Source: Telmatactis stephensoni (taxonomy: Eukaryota > Cnidaria > Anthozoa > Actiniaria > Isophelliidae). Taken from it: 64,000 nucleotides of DNA. Both the position numbers and the translations under genes were made by a program. The stretch covers positions 1-64,000 of the forward strand of contig JALIZF010000995.1 in NCBI GenBank assembly GCA_029948255.1, given 5' to 3'. How positions within the stretch are numbered: the stretch's first letter is position 1; the number at the start of each line of letters is the position of its first letter. Below the pieces are notes generated by a model. It saw only the letters and a program-made list of their open reading frames with translations, was not told the DNA's origin and did no database searches. Positions 42,441 through 54,678 of this stretch are shown here, one piece after another.

Positions 42441-44812
42441 ATTTGCAAGTTATGAAAATTTGAAAATTTGCTATCATTTTACCCACAGGCAGCATTGCAA
42501 ATGTGATATTTGCTTAACTTTTGCAATATTAGCCCCATTTACACGACACCAAAAAAAACGCAAGGCAAGGGTGATTCAAGGATGAATTTAATTTTTAATT
42601 TTTAATTTTATTTCATTTTTCGAAGCCTTTTTTCCTATTGTTATATACTCTCTCTCTTTTAATATAATTTACTTACTCGAATATTTGACTACTATAAGCT
42701 GAGTTCATGTGCAGGGTAGCCGCAGGCAGCAAGATTGAAAGTTTTTAGATTTCAATAGCAATGCATGAATTACTACGACTTACAATTAAATCTTTGTACT
42801 ACAAAAACTACAGCAACTACAGGGGTTATCAAGCTACAGGAACTACACAAACTACAGCAACTATAGGGGCTATCAAACTACAGGAACTACACAAACTACA
42901 GCAACTACAGGGGCTACCAAACTACAGGAACTACAAAAACTACAGCAACTACAGGGGCTACCAAACTACAGCAACTACAAAAACTACAGCGACTACAGGG
43001 GCTTCCCAACTACAGGAACTACATATGCTACAGCGACTACATGCATGGCTACCGAACTACAGGAACTACAAAAGCCACAGCGACTACATGGGCTACCGGA
43101 CTACAGGAACTACATATGCTACAGCAACTACAGGGGCTACCAAACTACAGGAACTACAAAAACTACAGCAACTACAGGGGCTACCAAACTACAGGAACTA
43201 CAAAAACTACAGCAACTACAGGGGCTATCAAACTACAGGAACTACAAAAGCTACAGCAACTACAGGGCTAGCAAACTACAGGAACTACAAAAGCTACAGC
43301 AACTACAGGGGCTACTAAACTACAACAACTACAAAAACTAAAGCAACAACATATACTACAGCAGCTACAGGAACTACAAAAACTACAGCAACTACAGGGA
43401 CTACCGAACTACAGGAACTACATATACTACAGGAACTACAGTGGCTAACAAACTACAGGAACTACAAAAACTACAGCGACTACAGGGGCTTCCCAACTGC
43501 AGGAACTACAAAAACTACAGCGACTACAGGGGCTACCAAACTACAGCAACTACAAAAACTACAGCGACTACAGATGCTACCAATCTACAGGAACTACAAA
43601 AACTACAGCGACTACAGGGGCTTCCTAACTACAGGAACTACAGCAACTACAGGGGTTACCAATCTACAGGAACTACAAAAACTACAGCGACTACAGGGGC
43701 TTCCTAACTACAGGAACTACAAAAGCTACAGCAACTACAGGGCTAGCAAACTACAGGAACTACATATACTACAGCGACTACATGGGCTACCGAACTACAG
43801 GAACTACAAAAGCTACAGCAACTACATGGGCTACCGAACTACAGGAACTACATATATACTACAGCAACTACAGGGGCTACTAAACTACAGGAACTACATA
43901 TACTACAGCGACTACATGGGCTACCGAACTACAGGAACTACATATACTACAGCATCTACAGGAACTACAAAAACTACAGCGACTACAGATGCTTTCAATC
44001 TACAGGAACTACAAAAACTACAGCGACTACAGGGGCTTCCCAACTACAGGAACTACAGCAACTACAGGGGCTACTAAACTACAGGAACTACATATACTAC
44101 AGCGACTACATGGGCTACCGAACTACAGGAACTACATATACTACAGCGACTACAGGGTCTACCGAACCACAGGGGCTATCAAACTACAGCAACTACAGGG
44201 GCTACCAAACTACAGGAACTACAAAGACTACAGCGACTACAGATGCTACCAAACTACAGGAACTACAGCAACTACAGCGACTACATGGGCTACCGAACTT
44301 CAGGAACTACAAAAGCTACAGCGACTACATGGGCTATCGAACTAGAGGAACTACGTACATATACTACAGCAACTACAGGGACTACAAAAACTACAACGAC
44401 TACAGATGCTACCGAACTTCAGGAACTACAAAAGCTAGAGCGACTACATGGGCTATCGAACTACAGGAACTACATATACTACAGCAACTACAGGAACTAC
44501 AAAAACTACAACGACTACAGATGCTACCAATCTACAGGAACTACAAAAACTACAGCGACTACAGGGGCTTCCCAACTACAGGAACTACAGCAACTACAGG
44601 GGCTACTAAACTACAGGAACTACATCTAAACTACAGGAACTACAGCGACTACAGTTCTACCAAACTATTTTTTTCCTACCAATTTATAGGGTGTTACGGT
44701 ACAATTCAAGAAACACATTTGATATAGTGTATGTGCTACGGAAACACATTTGATATAGTGTATGTGCTACGGTACAATTCAAGAACGATACATGAAGTAC
44801 CTACGTATTATT
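42440..44812. repeat. Right arm of the giant inverted repeat
   Basis: Inverted match to 35601-38615, about 0.6 kb shorter because of a shorter minisatellite and absence of the 190-bp insertion. Its outer end carries a tandem duplication of a 31-bp element (44711-44772, ACATTTGATATAGTGTATGT in each) and stops about 40 bp before the carrier gene ATG. Confidence 0.93.
42798..44662 (+). repeat. 44-bp minisatellite array (right arm)
   Basis: Same unit and submotifs as in the left arm, here read on the plus strand; about 42 units with variants (TATACTACAG, ATGCTACCAA). All three plus frames are open over long stretches. Confidence 0.95.
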
Positions 44813-44850
44813 ACGTAACAAACAACGCGGGCTCACATTTCGAATCCAAG

Positions 44851-47800
44851 ATGTCGGACGATGCGGCGATAGTTGAACTCGAAATGACTGAAGAAAAACG
44901 ACAGAAAACCACTAGTTCCTCTGGAATTAAAAACTTTTTTGCAGGCGGATTTGGTGGAGTATGTTGTATAGCCACAGGACATCCACTCGATACAATCAAG
45001 GTAACGAAATCAGGATTACGTGCAAACTTGAAGTGCTAGCTGTCATAGAATAGTTTTCCAAAAGGTGTACAATAGAACAGAATGTCATGGAATTTCTTCG
45101 AAATTTCAGATACTAATTTTTTGTTGTCATCATTTTGTTGTCAATTTTTTGGGGGGGCGGGGGATATTCATAAAGCGACGTTAAAAATTATCCAAGCGTT
45201 ACATTTATGCAATTTTAATTGCTTGATAACTAAAGCCTGATTTGTTAGCCCATTGTCGATATTACGTAGGTTTTAAAACAGTTCAGTTGTCTGTTTTAAT
45301 ACCAGAACCCATTGGTATAGTTAGTAGGTAGAGGTTATTTCGCGAGCTTCAGAACGACATTTCGCGTCAAAGGACCCCATTATTAGAGCTAGATTTTAGG
45401 TTTTAGGGTTAGGTTTAGGGCTAGGTTTAGGGGTAGACCCTATCCCAGTCCCTAGCCCTAAACCTAACCTTTATCTAGCCCTAATAAAGGGACCTTTTGA
45501 CGCGAAATAGGCTGGATGGTGGATTCATGTTGCACAAATTGTTAACGTGACATTCATATCTGTGTGCGTGTTCTTCTCTCGATAAATGTGAGCGGACTTT
45601 GGACTTTGGACCCCAACAACATTGAAGTATCTTTGGGAACAATTGAGGGAACAATAACATTATTTTTTGAAGGCTTAATTGTTTTAGTAGGCAGATTAAG
45701 CAAAAAATCAAATTTCAACGAACTGTTCAGTAGACTCTTCCTCAGTCCCTGCTCGTTCATTGCACTCTGTTACATTGGGACTGTTACACTAGAATCTTGC
45801 AAAGCATCTTGGGTCCAAGATGTCTGGACCCGTCAGGTTTTGCAAACAAATTCTGACAAGTTTGGGCAAGTTTTTAGTGTGTTTAATAGTTCACTAGCTA
45901 GCCGAGTGTTGATCAACTGTTTCAAAGCCAATACAGCTATATATAAGTACTGTACAATTTTTTGGAAAAAAATATCAAGCTCAAGATTTCATAAACTGCT
46001 CAAACTAAAATAGGTCGCTAAGCCCATTTAACATTTTTTCAACTGCCAAAATATTACTTGACATACAGTATCAAATAGGAACACTGCTTACAATTCTGAC
46101 TGAATTAACCAATCAGAATATTGCTACCATTCTAGTGTAACAGCCCAGTGCAACAGAGTACAATGATTGAGCAGGGACTGAGGAAGAGTCTAACTATTCA
46201 AGATGGTCAAGAGTTTGCATTATTTCAAAAATTGCTGTAATCTTAGGAAAGCAAACTGAAGTTTAACACATATCATCTGTCAAACACACTGGCCTAGGAA
46301 TTCAAAACAGGAATATTTTAACATAAAATAGTAATTAATGATATGTATCTTATTTGTCAATGTTACCCATGTAGGTTAGACTTCAAACTATGCCAAAACC
46401 TCTTCCTGGAGAGAAGCCAATGTTTAGTGGTACTTTTGATTGTGCTTTAAAAACTATAAGAAATGAGGTAGGTATTTTGATTGTAATGTTGCCTTAATTA
46501 AAATCTCTGTGTACCATACCATGCACTGTATACTTAACAATTATTCCACGAAATCGAGTCGTACATGAGCTCAGGAGGCCGACGAGGCCGCAGCTGACGG
46601 ATTCGGCTATTAGCCATGGACGACGAGATTGAGTGGAATAATTGTTTTATTATATCCACATTCACTGGATTCTGAGAAAAATATACTTTTAATTATTTTC
46701 AAGTTTAAAAAATATTAATGGAAAAATAATTGTTAAAGATTACTTCCGGTTTCGAGGAAGTGACAAATCGCACGAAACAGTAATCAAGCATAAAATAGTT
46801 TCAAGCAGCTATTTAACTCAGTTTTGAACATCTCGGTGATATATTTGTCAAATTTATATGAGCTCTGGAACCAGTCTACAATAAAAAAGGTCGCAAAAGA
46901 TCACAAAAAGTGTTTATAATTAGCCGGCACGAGGACTGTAAACAAACCAGCAAATAGCGACACTGAGACAGTAGATTTTGGGTAAAAATCTGTATTAATA
47001 ATCATTGAAAAATAAAAAATGTACTTCTTACAATCAAATACTTTCATTCCAAACTTAATTTGTTGCTTTTTTTTTTTTTTTGGATTTTTGTTTTCTAGTA
47101 TTAAAGATTTTGTTTCGTCCCCATTTAGTTCGGCAAAACGCTCCACCATTTTGATTTTCTCTACTCACGGGATATGAGCTGATAGCCTAGTAGTAGAGGA
47201 ACCAATCAGAGCGTGCGATTGCTCATATCCAGTGGATGTGGATATAATAAATAATAAATGTACTTTATTCCACACCCTAGAAAATACAGCCAATCAGAAA
47301 GCAAGAAAACCATTGGATATTCAGCGGTATTCAACTGTCTCTTCCCATGAGACATTGTGGTAATTGGCTGTTAAATTTTCTGTGGTGTGGGATCAAATAG
47401 TTATACAAAAAATTATACAATCCCCATGCATTTTCAACCTAGACGTAGGAACCTGTAACAACCTATTGGAGCAGCAACGCAATAATAACAAGACGCATAG
47501 TTGCGTGAACTCGGGCTTTCTATGTAGTAAATCATGAGTTCTCTTTGTTAACATTGTCCCTTTAAATTCGATCCATTCGTTTTAAATTCTGCTGTGCTCT
47601 TTGACCTAAAAGCGCATTTATACCGGCAGGCTTAGCCTTCTTTTCGAGAAAGACCTACGCTGGGTTCCAGGGGTTTATTTATTTATTTATTTATTTATTT
47701 ACTAAACTTTCACCAATAATAGAATTAAAACAACAAATAAAAATAAATATAAAATAATAAATAAAAATATAAAATATATAAAGGTGAGGGACACGCAACA

Positions 47801-50800
47801 GAGCTGGGCTCCAATTAAAGCGTGCCCTTATCGTCTCCTTCCGACGTTTATTTACTTGATAAGAGAAAAACTCTCTAAAGAAAGCGAATAATAAACCCCT
47901 GGAGCCTAGGGTAAGAAAGACCCATCGGATTAAAAATTGATTTTTAATTTGTTTATAGTCACTACCCGTGAAATGGATTTTTCAAAATAACTTATTTGAC
48001 TTCTGCAGTGTACTATCAATTTTAATCGGCATGATATTTTGATTCATTTGCTTTATTAATAACAACAACTTTTACAATTATTTGAAGAGAGAAATAAATG
48101 TATTTTAAAGTTTATCTGTTTATCAGTTTATCTGAAGCCAGTTAGTGCTTGAGCGTTGGACCGGAAATCCGAATGTAGGCTCAAATCACGCAGAGGGCTC
48201 GGAATTTTTAAGATCTGAAATTTTTACACTCGCAGAAGCATTCACATCCAACTAACACATTTCCGAGTGACAATCCAATCATTTACTTACAGAAGAATTG
48301 TTGGTAATTCTGCCTGCCTTGAAACAAACCAACTTTAATACAACACGGATTATTAGCAGAACTGATTCACAGTTGGTGATCATTAAATATAAAGATGAAA
48401 ACTACTGCTCTATGTTTTAACTGCTCTATGTTTTAACTATAATTATTAGACTACGTTGAATTGAAGCACAAACTTTCCTTTATTTTCTTGGTTTTTAGCT
48501 TTCAAATAGCAATACAATTTAGATGACTTGGGTATTAGTTCAACGAATACGTTCGTAAACAAACTCAAAAATGTTCGCTCGTAAATTGATCTCTCGTAAA
48601 GTTCGCGGATCGACCCGTTCCGAAAACGCTCGCCATCTTTAGTGTGGGTCTACCGCGAACAGTGTGTGCGTTTGTATGTAGTTTGAGCGTACTAGAAATC
48701 ATATTTACCCTTGAATCGCAAGACATCTTGCAGGCCGCCATGATGACCATGTGCTTTTGACGCTTATTTAGGTATATACTTCATGGTTTTGAGTGCCGTA
48801 TAGTCGCTCTGTACTTCTCAAGTAAAGAAGCTACTATTTAGGACAATCATGATGTATATACCTCTCGACGCATGCGCCTTTCTATCTATACGCATGCGCT
48901 TACATTTCGCGCATGCGCTTTAGTGCCTAAACTGCGATTTGTGACTAAAGGCAAACAAAAAAAAAATAACGAAGCCCAATTTATAACTCGGGCATTCCTA
49001 CGGAAGCCCGAGTAATAAATCCTTGTAAATGATGCCATATTCAATTGGCATTGAACCAGAGGAAGGAGAAGGTGTAGAGGGGGAGGGGGGAAAAAAGGGA
49101 AGGGAGAGCCTGCCCGCAAGGCTATCTTATTTAGATAACCACCCACTTTTGAAAAAGCTACGAGCTAGGATTCAAATTTCTCAACTGATCTTGAATTTAA
49201 AAAAAAAACACAACATAACTGTTTCTTTCAACTTTCCTTAATCGTTAATGGCTTAAAAATTACACTTTTTTCAAAAGACCTCTAAGGTCTGTTGGTAGAA
49301 TCCCCAGAACATCTTTTCTACTCAGTAGAGCTTGCACTGCTTGTTGTTGTTCTGATTTTAAATATAATTACTACAGCTCTAAAAGACGATGCCACAGCGT
49401 TTTGATTGATCTGTCAATCATTTGTCAAAATTCAGCCAATCAAAATTTACGGTCATCAGCAACCGTAGAAACCTAAAATACCTGGCCTTGTGGGCAGGCC
49501 CTTCCTCTCCTTCTCTTCCCCCTCCCCTCCCCTCCCTCCCCCTAGGGCCAGCTTCGCAGGCTAGACTAGAATGTATATTATAACCCAGGATGAAGTCTAG
49601 GGAAAACCATTTTGGTTATAATTTAACCTGGGATTTCCCTCAAAACAACTTTGGTCACTACAGCCATTGTCTACTGGACCAAAAGCTGGCAAGGACAAGG
49701 ATTATTTGTGACAAAATGAATAAATGTTTTGTTTAGTAAAGGATATTTTTTTAAATGTAAACTAGCACCTCTGAATCTGAGTTGCATTGGCTTTATATAC
49801 TTTGAGTCAGAAGATAGTGCCATTTATGTCAAGAATCTTTTTTTAAAAAGTAGATTCATCCTGAAGTCAGCTGTCATATATTGTCCTCAGTCTTGCCTTT
49901 TTTTAATCTATAACTGGGGCTAAAAGTGACATCAATAGCTTCTGTTTTCTTGTTGTTTTTTCTTGACAGGGTTTTTTAGGTTTATATAAAGGAATGGGAG
50001 CACCAATAGTAGGAGTTACACCTATTTTTGCTATTTGTTTCTGGGGTTTTAATATGGGGAAAAAGCTACAAATGAAAGATCCCAATGCTGACCCAACGTA
50101 AGTACAATTGGTTACTATGAAGGGAAATAAGGAAAATTACTAATTAGTATAATTGTCATATGCAAAGACTACTACACTGTAAGAAGCTTTGAGCTGACAG
50201 TGTGTTTTGTTAGCTTTTCACTACATACTTGTACAAATTTGTACAAGTAAGCCATGGATGTGACATGGCTTACAATGAGGATGTTTTTGTGGGGTCCAGT
50301 AGTGATGAAGGCCAAGGTGGGCAATCAGTCCAGTCCAGATAATGTCTATGGCCTGCCACAAAGACGAGGACAAAGACTGCACTCCAGGTACCAGTTGCAC
50401 AAAAGATGGATAGGTCAACTGGTACTGACAGTATGTGTTGGATAAAGTCTTATCCAGGTGGTAAAATGATGACATTTTCAATACATTTATCAACTGGAAA
50501 AGTTCTACAAAGAACATGCATGCACAATGTGCAAGAATGTGAAAAATATGAGACCCTAATTGAGTCAGTAACATTTGAGTGGCTTTCCGTACCATGTCAC
50601 ACACTTATCAAAGTTGAAAAAGATAACAATATCAAAAATGGTTACAGAATTGCAATCATAAAAAGTTACACTATTAGTTGACTAGCCAGCTAAAACTGCT
50701 GTGAGGTTTCACTAAAGTCACTTGTGTCGTGGCTTTGATTAAAGGTTTTAATTACCAAATAAATAATGTACAACTTGACTTACAAAAAACATTTCTAAAG

Positions 50801-53800
50801 CTGGCCTGTTGACTAACAACCTATATTTATTGATGATAGTAAATGATGGTCATGGTAACAATGTGACATCCACAAGGCTGTTCTTTAACATTGTAGGTAC
50901 TTTGAGATCTTCAATGCTGGTATGTTTGCTGGTGTGTGTACAACAGCCATCATGGCTCCTGGAGAACGAGTAAAGTGTTTACTTCAGGTAATTAATTTTA
51001 ACTCTTATTAGTCAAAGGGTCTGATTGAGCAGGAAATGCAGGGTTGTCAAAAAGTGCCAGTGACTTGCAATATCAGTGGCTACTTTAATTAAGGCTTTTG
51101 CTGAATGAAAGTTGCTTTGAAAAGTGAAAAAAATTCATCCAAATAAAAACCAAAAAATTAAAATAAAAGCTCTGGTCATAAAGTATGTGCCATCTACTGA
51201 TTAAAATTCATTTTCCTGCTACTTAATCCTGAGAATGTGTACACCTCTTTAATTTGATGAAAATATATTACTTTACATGTAACATTATTTCCGTCTGCTG
51301 TATTTAAGTCTGTGTGTATTTTGTATCAGATCCAACAGGCCTCTGGAGCAGAACAAAAATACAAAGGACCAATAGACTGTGTAAAACAAATCTATAAAGA
51401 AACTGGAATTAGAGGAGTTTATAAAGGAGTTTGTGCCACTCTTTTAAGAGGTATTATATAATATTAAACTAGGATATAATGCTGGCTCCAGTTGGCTGAA
51501 AGAGGCACGGGAACATAGGACATAATAAATAATGAAGGGTTCCCTGTGAAAATGACCTAAGTGACTTTTTGATGAATGTCCTGAGATTAATTTTTCCAGC
51601 ATAGGAAAGTTAATTATACCTTTTCATGCCATTGAAAAAATCATCAAAAAAGTCACTTAGGCCATTTTCACATTGAACCCTTCTTATTATACGCTCATTC
51701 TTATGTGTTACAAACAAAATAAAATAGTACGTTTCCCTAAAACAGTAAGAGGTTCTTATAAAAGAAATAGAAAACTCTGACATTTAAGCTAATTTTTATT
51801 CTTCCAGTTTTGATATCTTTTACTTATTTTCATTTTTATCATTTGTCCTGCTTTTTCTTTTTTCTTTTTCTTTCTCTTTCTACTTTTAAAAATTGCTCCA
51901 TTCTAACATTTTGTTTGATTCCTCATTAGATGTTCCTGGCACTGCCATGTATTTCACTTCATATGAGTATCTTTTAAAGGCTTTTACCCCCGAAGGTGGA
52001 GAGTAAGTTTACTATGAAAAGTTACATGTACATAGTTTTACTAGATCAGTCTTACATGCACAGTTAGGGAAAATAAACTTTTTTGAAGATCAGAGAATAG
52101 TCAGAAAATTTTGAATTACATTTGAATTACTTTAGGTCTAGGAATTCTCAATTCATTGCAAAAGTCAGAGAATTTCATATATAACTTTTCTTACAAATGT
52201 TCACATTATTATCAAGTTATTGTCTGACACTGTATTAGTTATCCTGTGCACAAAGGAGATCTTTTAGTAGCGACAAAGGAGTAAAAAATTGGCCAGTAAT
52301 CAGTAAAAGTCAGGGATATTTATGGCAAATATGTCAACATCAGTCAAATTAACCTTAGTAGGATAGACTATTATGTAGCCAAGTAATAAATGCTATGTAC
52401 ACTGTACAGCATATCCTGGGATTCCTGTGCTACAAAGTCATCAACTTCATAAAACAGGGATCCCAGCTCAGCCTGCTGCTAGGTTTCCAATTCACTGTTA
52501 TAGTTCAATGGCTTTTAATAGCATTGTGAATTTCTGTACAGGAGAGGTGATGTTGGTGCACACAAGATCCTGGTTGCTGGAGGTAAATTCAGTCACATTC
52601 TTGCCATTTGTTTAACAGTAGACTTGTTTCATTGTATATGTAGGTGCAGGAAATATTTGGCAGTACTAAACAGACTGATCTCCATGTTATTCTCTCTATC
52701 AAATAATATTTTCTGTTAACGTTACAGGGTTATTATTCTCTATTTACTTAGTATTTGTAACTTTTTATTTCCAGGTGTGGCTGGTATGGCTAACTGGGCT
52801 GCAGCCATAGCACAAGACGTGTTGAAGTCTCGACTACAGACATCTCCTGAGGGAACCTACCCAAGGGGTGTTAGAGATGTCTTTAGGCATATGGTTTGTT
52901 CACAGTTTTTGCAATCTCAGTTTTCCTCCTTCCTTCCTTCCTTCCTTCCTTCCTTCCTTCCTTCCTTCCTTCCTTCCTTCCTTCCTTCCTTCCTTCCTTC
53001 CTTCCTTCCTTCCTTCCTTCCTTCCTTCCTTCCTTCCTTCCTTCCTTCCTTCCTTCCTTCCTTCCTTCCTTCCTTCCTTCCTTCCTTCCTTCCTTCCTTC
53101 CTTCCTTCCTTCCTTCCTTCCTTCCTTCCTTCCTTCCTTCCTTCCTTCCTTCCTTCCTTCCTTCCTCCCTCCCTCCCTCCCTCCCTCCCTTTCTCCTTTT
53201 CTTCCTTCCTTCCTTCCTTCCTTGCTTCCTTCCTTCCTTCCTCCTTTCATCTTCTTACCATAACAATTCCTACACCAACCTAAGTAACTCTCTACTACAG
53301 ATGAAAGAAGAAGGTCCCGCTGCGTTGTTTCGAGGTTTAACTCCCGTCATGCTTCGTGCTTTCCCTGCAAATGCCGTAAGTACTTTTATAGTGGAGACCA
53401 TCAGTATAGGTTTCTTTAATACTCTAGCGAACACAACAAATAACACTTTGTTTGTCGAGATGTTTATTGTTTAGAGTGGATTTCGTATGACTGTGAAAAC
53501 GGTACCGCACGTTCACGGCACGGCTACGGCAGGAATTTCGAATGTTTTTACAGGCATCACGGCATGGCGCGGTCCGTTTCACACTCATACGAAATCTGTT
53601 CTATTGCTGAGTACAATAGGCATTGTACGATACATTTAGCCTATATAACCACCCGACGGAGAAGGATGACTGTTTTCTTTATGGGCAGTAATTGATATCG
53701 GGATACCTTTTGCCCAATAGGAGTTCTTCCCACCTTTTGTTCCTTTCTCTCCTTCCCTCTCCTCCCTCTCCTCCCATAGAATACAACTACACAGGCTACC

Positions 53801-53959
53801 ATACATTCATAGCCCACACCAGTAAATAAATTGTGGTTTTTGCGTTTTTTGTCTTCCTAACAAGTCCTAATTTATTTTTATTGATTTTCTTCTCAGGCTT
53901 GTTTCCTTGGTTACGAGCTCAGCATGCGATTCTTTAATTATCTTGCACCCAATTGGTAA
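44851..53959 (+). CDS. SLC25A20: Mitochondrial carnitine/acylcarnitine carrier
   Basis: Inner-membrane antiporter that exchanges acylcarnitines for carnitine so that long-chain fatty acids reach beta-oxidation. Ten exons: 44851-45000, 46375-46467, 49970-50097, 50897-50987, 51330-51450, 51930-52002, 52542-52582, 52775-52893, 53301-53375, 53897-53959; all introns GT/AG, phases close, 317 residues (the human protein has 301). Three ~100-residue carrier repeats: signature motifs PLDTIK (P45), PGERVK (P145) and, unusually, AQDVLK at 245-250, where proline is replaced by alanine. Matches to the vertebrate carrier include [32 protein letters not shown] and RAFPANAACFLG. The N-terminus is longer and hydrophilic. 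An AATAAA lies near 54083. The minisatellite arm ends just upstream, so the core promoter is squeezed into or against repeat DNA. Confidence 0.95.
45359..45512. mobile_element. Palindromic MITE with telomere-like motif (intron 1)
   Basis: ATTTCGCGTCAAAGGACCCC on the left and AGGGACCTTTTGACGCGAAA on the right are inverted ends. The centre has TTAGGGTTAGG-like steps and their complement, giving a near-complete hairpin. Confidence 0.75.
45725..46198. mobile_element. MITE with 70-bp TIRs (intron 1)
   Basis: Left AGACTCTTCCTCAGTCCCTG through GTTACACTAGAAT is matched in inverted form at 46127-46190. TA flanks both ends. No ORF of interest inside. Confidence 0.8.
46643..47247. mobile_element. TIR element with first exon of a cnidarian repeat-family gene (intron 2)
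   Basis: TTATTATATCCACATTCACTGG and its complement (TGGATGTGGATATAATAA) form the ends. Inside, on the minus strand, an ATG at 47149 opens [16 protein letters not shown]...LENKN, then a GTAAGA donor near 47034. This looks like the first exon of a multicopy Crypton/ZMYM-like family that I know from cnidarians. No further exon is seen. Confidence 0.5.
47270..47392. mobile_element. Short MITE, CCACACC family, copy B (intron 2)
   Basis: Ends CCACACCCTAGAAAATACAG and the complement CCACACCACAGAAAATTT; interior shared with 19361-19482. Confidence 0.75.
47670..47905. repeat. (TTTA)n-bordered insert (intron 2)
   Basis: GGTTCCAGGGGTTTATTTAT and, inverted, ATAATAAACCCCTGGAGCC border an A/T-rich tract with (TTTA)n. 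The insert splits a dispersed repeat also present near 33590. Confidence 0.5.
49040..49560. mobile_element. Foldback element with G-rich/C-rich arms (intron 2)
   Basis: GGAAGGAGAAGG...GGGAGAGCCTGCCCGCAAGG near 49070-49120 pairs with the inverted copy at 49482-49555 (GGCCTTGTGGGCAGGCCCTT, then C/T-rich). Confidence 0.65.
51522..51690. mobile_element. MITE (intron 5)
   Basis: ATAATAAATAATGAAGGGTT...AATGACCTAAGTGACTTTTT is repeated inverted at 51645-51690. 170 bp, no ORF. Confidence 0.8.
52925..53257 (+). repeat. (TTCC)n microsatellite (intron 8)
   Basis: About 240 bp of uninterrupted TTCC repeats, then CTCC and mixed TTCC/CTTT to 53257. It starts 32 bp after the exon 8 donor and ends about 45 bp before the exon 9 acceptor. 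The long open frames here are artefacts of the repeat. Confidence 0.97.
53474..53605. mobile_element. Short MITE (intron 9)
   Basis: AGTGGATTTCGTATGACTGTG and the complement AACAGATTTCGTATGAGTGTG are inverted ends 130 bp apart. Confidence 0.75.
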
Positions 53960-54395
53960 CATAGTTTGATAATTCCACCAATAACAACAATAATAAGTCT
54001 TTCGATGAATGTTCAATTGAAGTGTTCTAAAAGAGAATGCACCGTCCGATTTCCTTGAAGGGAACGTTTCTAAATACTGTGAAATAAAACCGAGGAAACA
54101 TATCCTAAGTCGTGCGTTTTATGTGATAATTAGTAGATTACGCGAGCTCTGATTGGTTGAGAACCATGTGTGATTGTAATTTGACACGGGACACTAGAGA
54201 AAAACGTCTGCGCATGCGTGCATATTACGATGTTTTCTTAAGAAATGTGTGAGTTTTAGCTTGAAATGAAATGCTCGTGTTCTCAGTATATACATAAAAT
54301 TTGTCTTGTATACGTTTGTGAGACAAAGTATATTGCATTAATAAAGACATGAATACTGACCTTTAGTTTCAAGAATTGACCTTAAGTTTTGACAT

Positions 54396-54536
54396 GGTCG
54401 AGTCTAGATGGGATCCTCGCAAACAAGGTTTGGTTAGTTTTAGGGCTAGTTTAGAGCTTTGTTTTTACAAAGTCTTCCCTAATACTAACCCTAAACCTAA
54501 TCAAATCTTTTGCGAGGATCCCATCTAGCCACGACC
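54396..54536. mobile_element. Palindromic MITE downstream of the carrier gene
   Basis: CTAGATGGGATCCTCGCAAA at 54408 and its inverted copy at 54510-54530, with GGTTAGTTTTAGGG-type steps at the centre, resembling 45359-45512 in layout. Confidence 0.75.
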
Positions 54537-54678
54537 ATTGTTGAAGGCAACCGTAAAAGCGAAATTTGCATAAGTTTACAAAAGCACGAAGACATGTCTA
54601 CGAACATGCGCAGACGTTTTTCACTATAGTCGACACACGGACAATGCCATAAAATCTTACGCGCTCTATGATTTGTTG

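Noticed and set aside
50221..50681. ORFs on both strands in intron 3 of the carrier gene
   Set aside because: No domain or splice pattern recognised and the carrier exons on either side join in phase without them.
52777..53474. [12 protein letters not shown] proteins across intron 8 of the carrier gene
   Set aside because: Translation of the (TTCC)n repeat read through a real splice donor.
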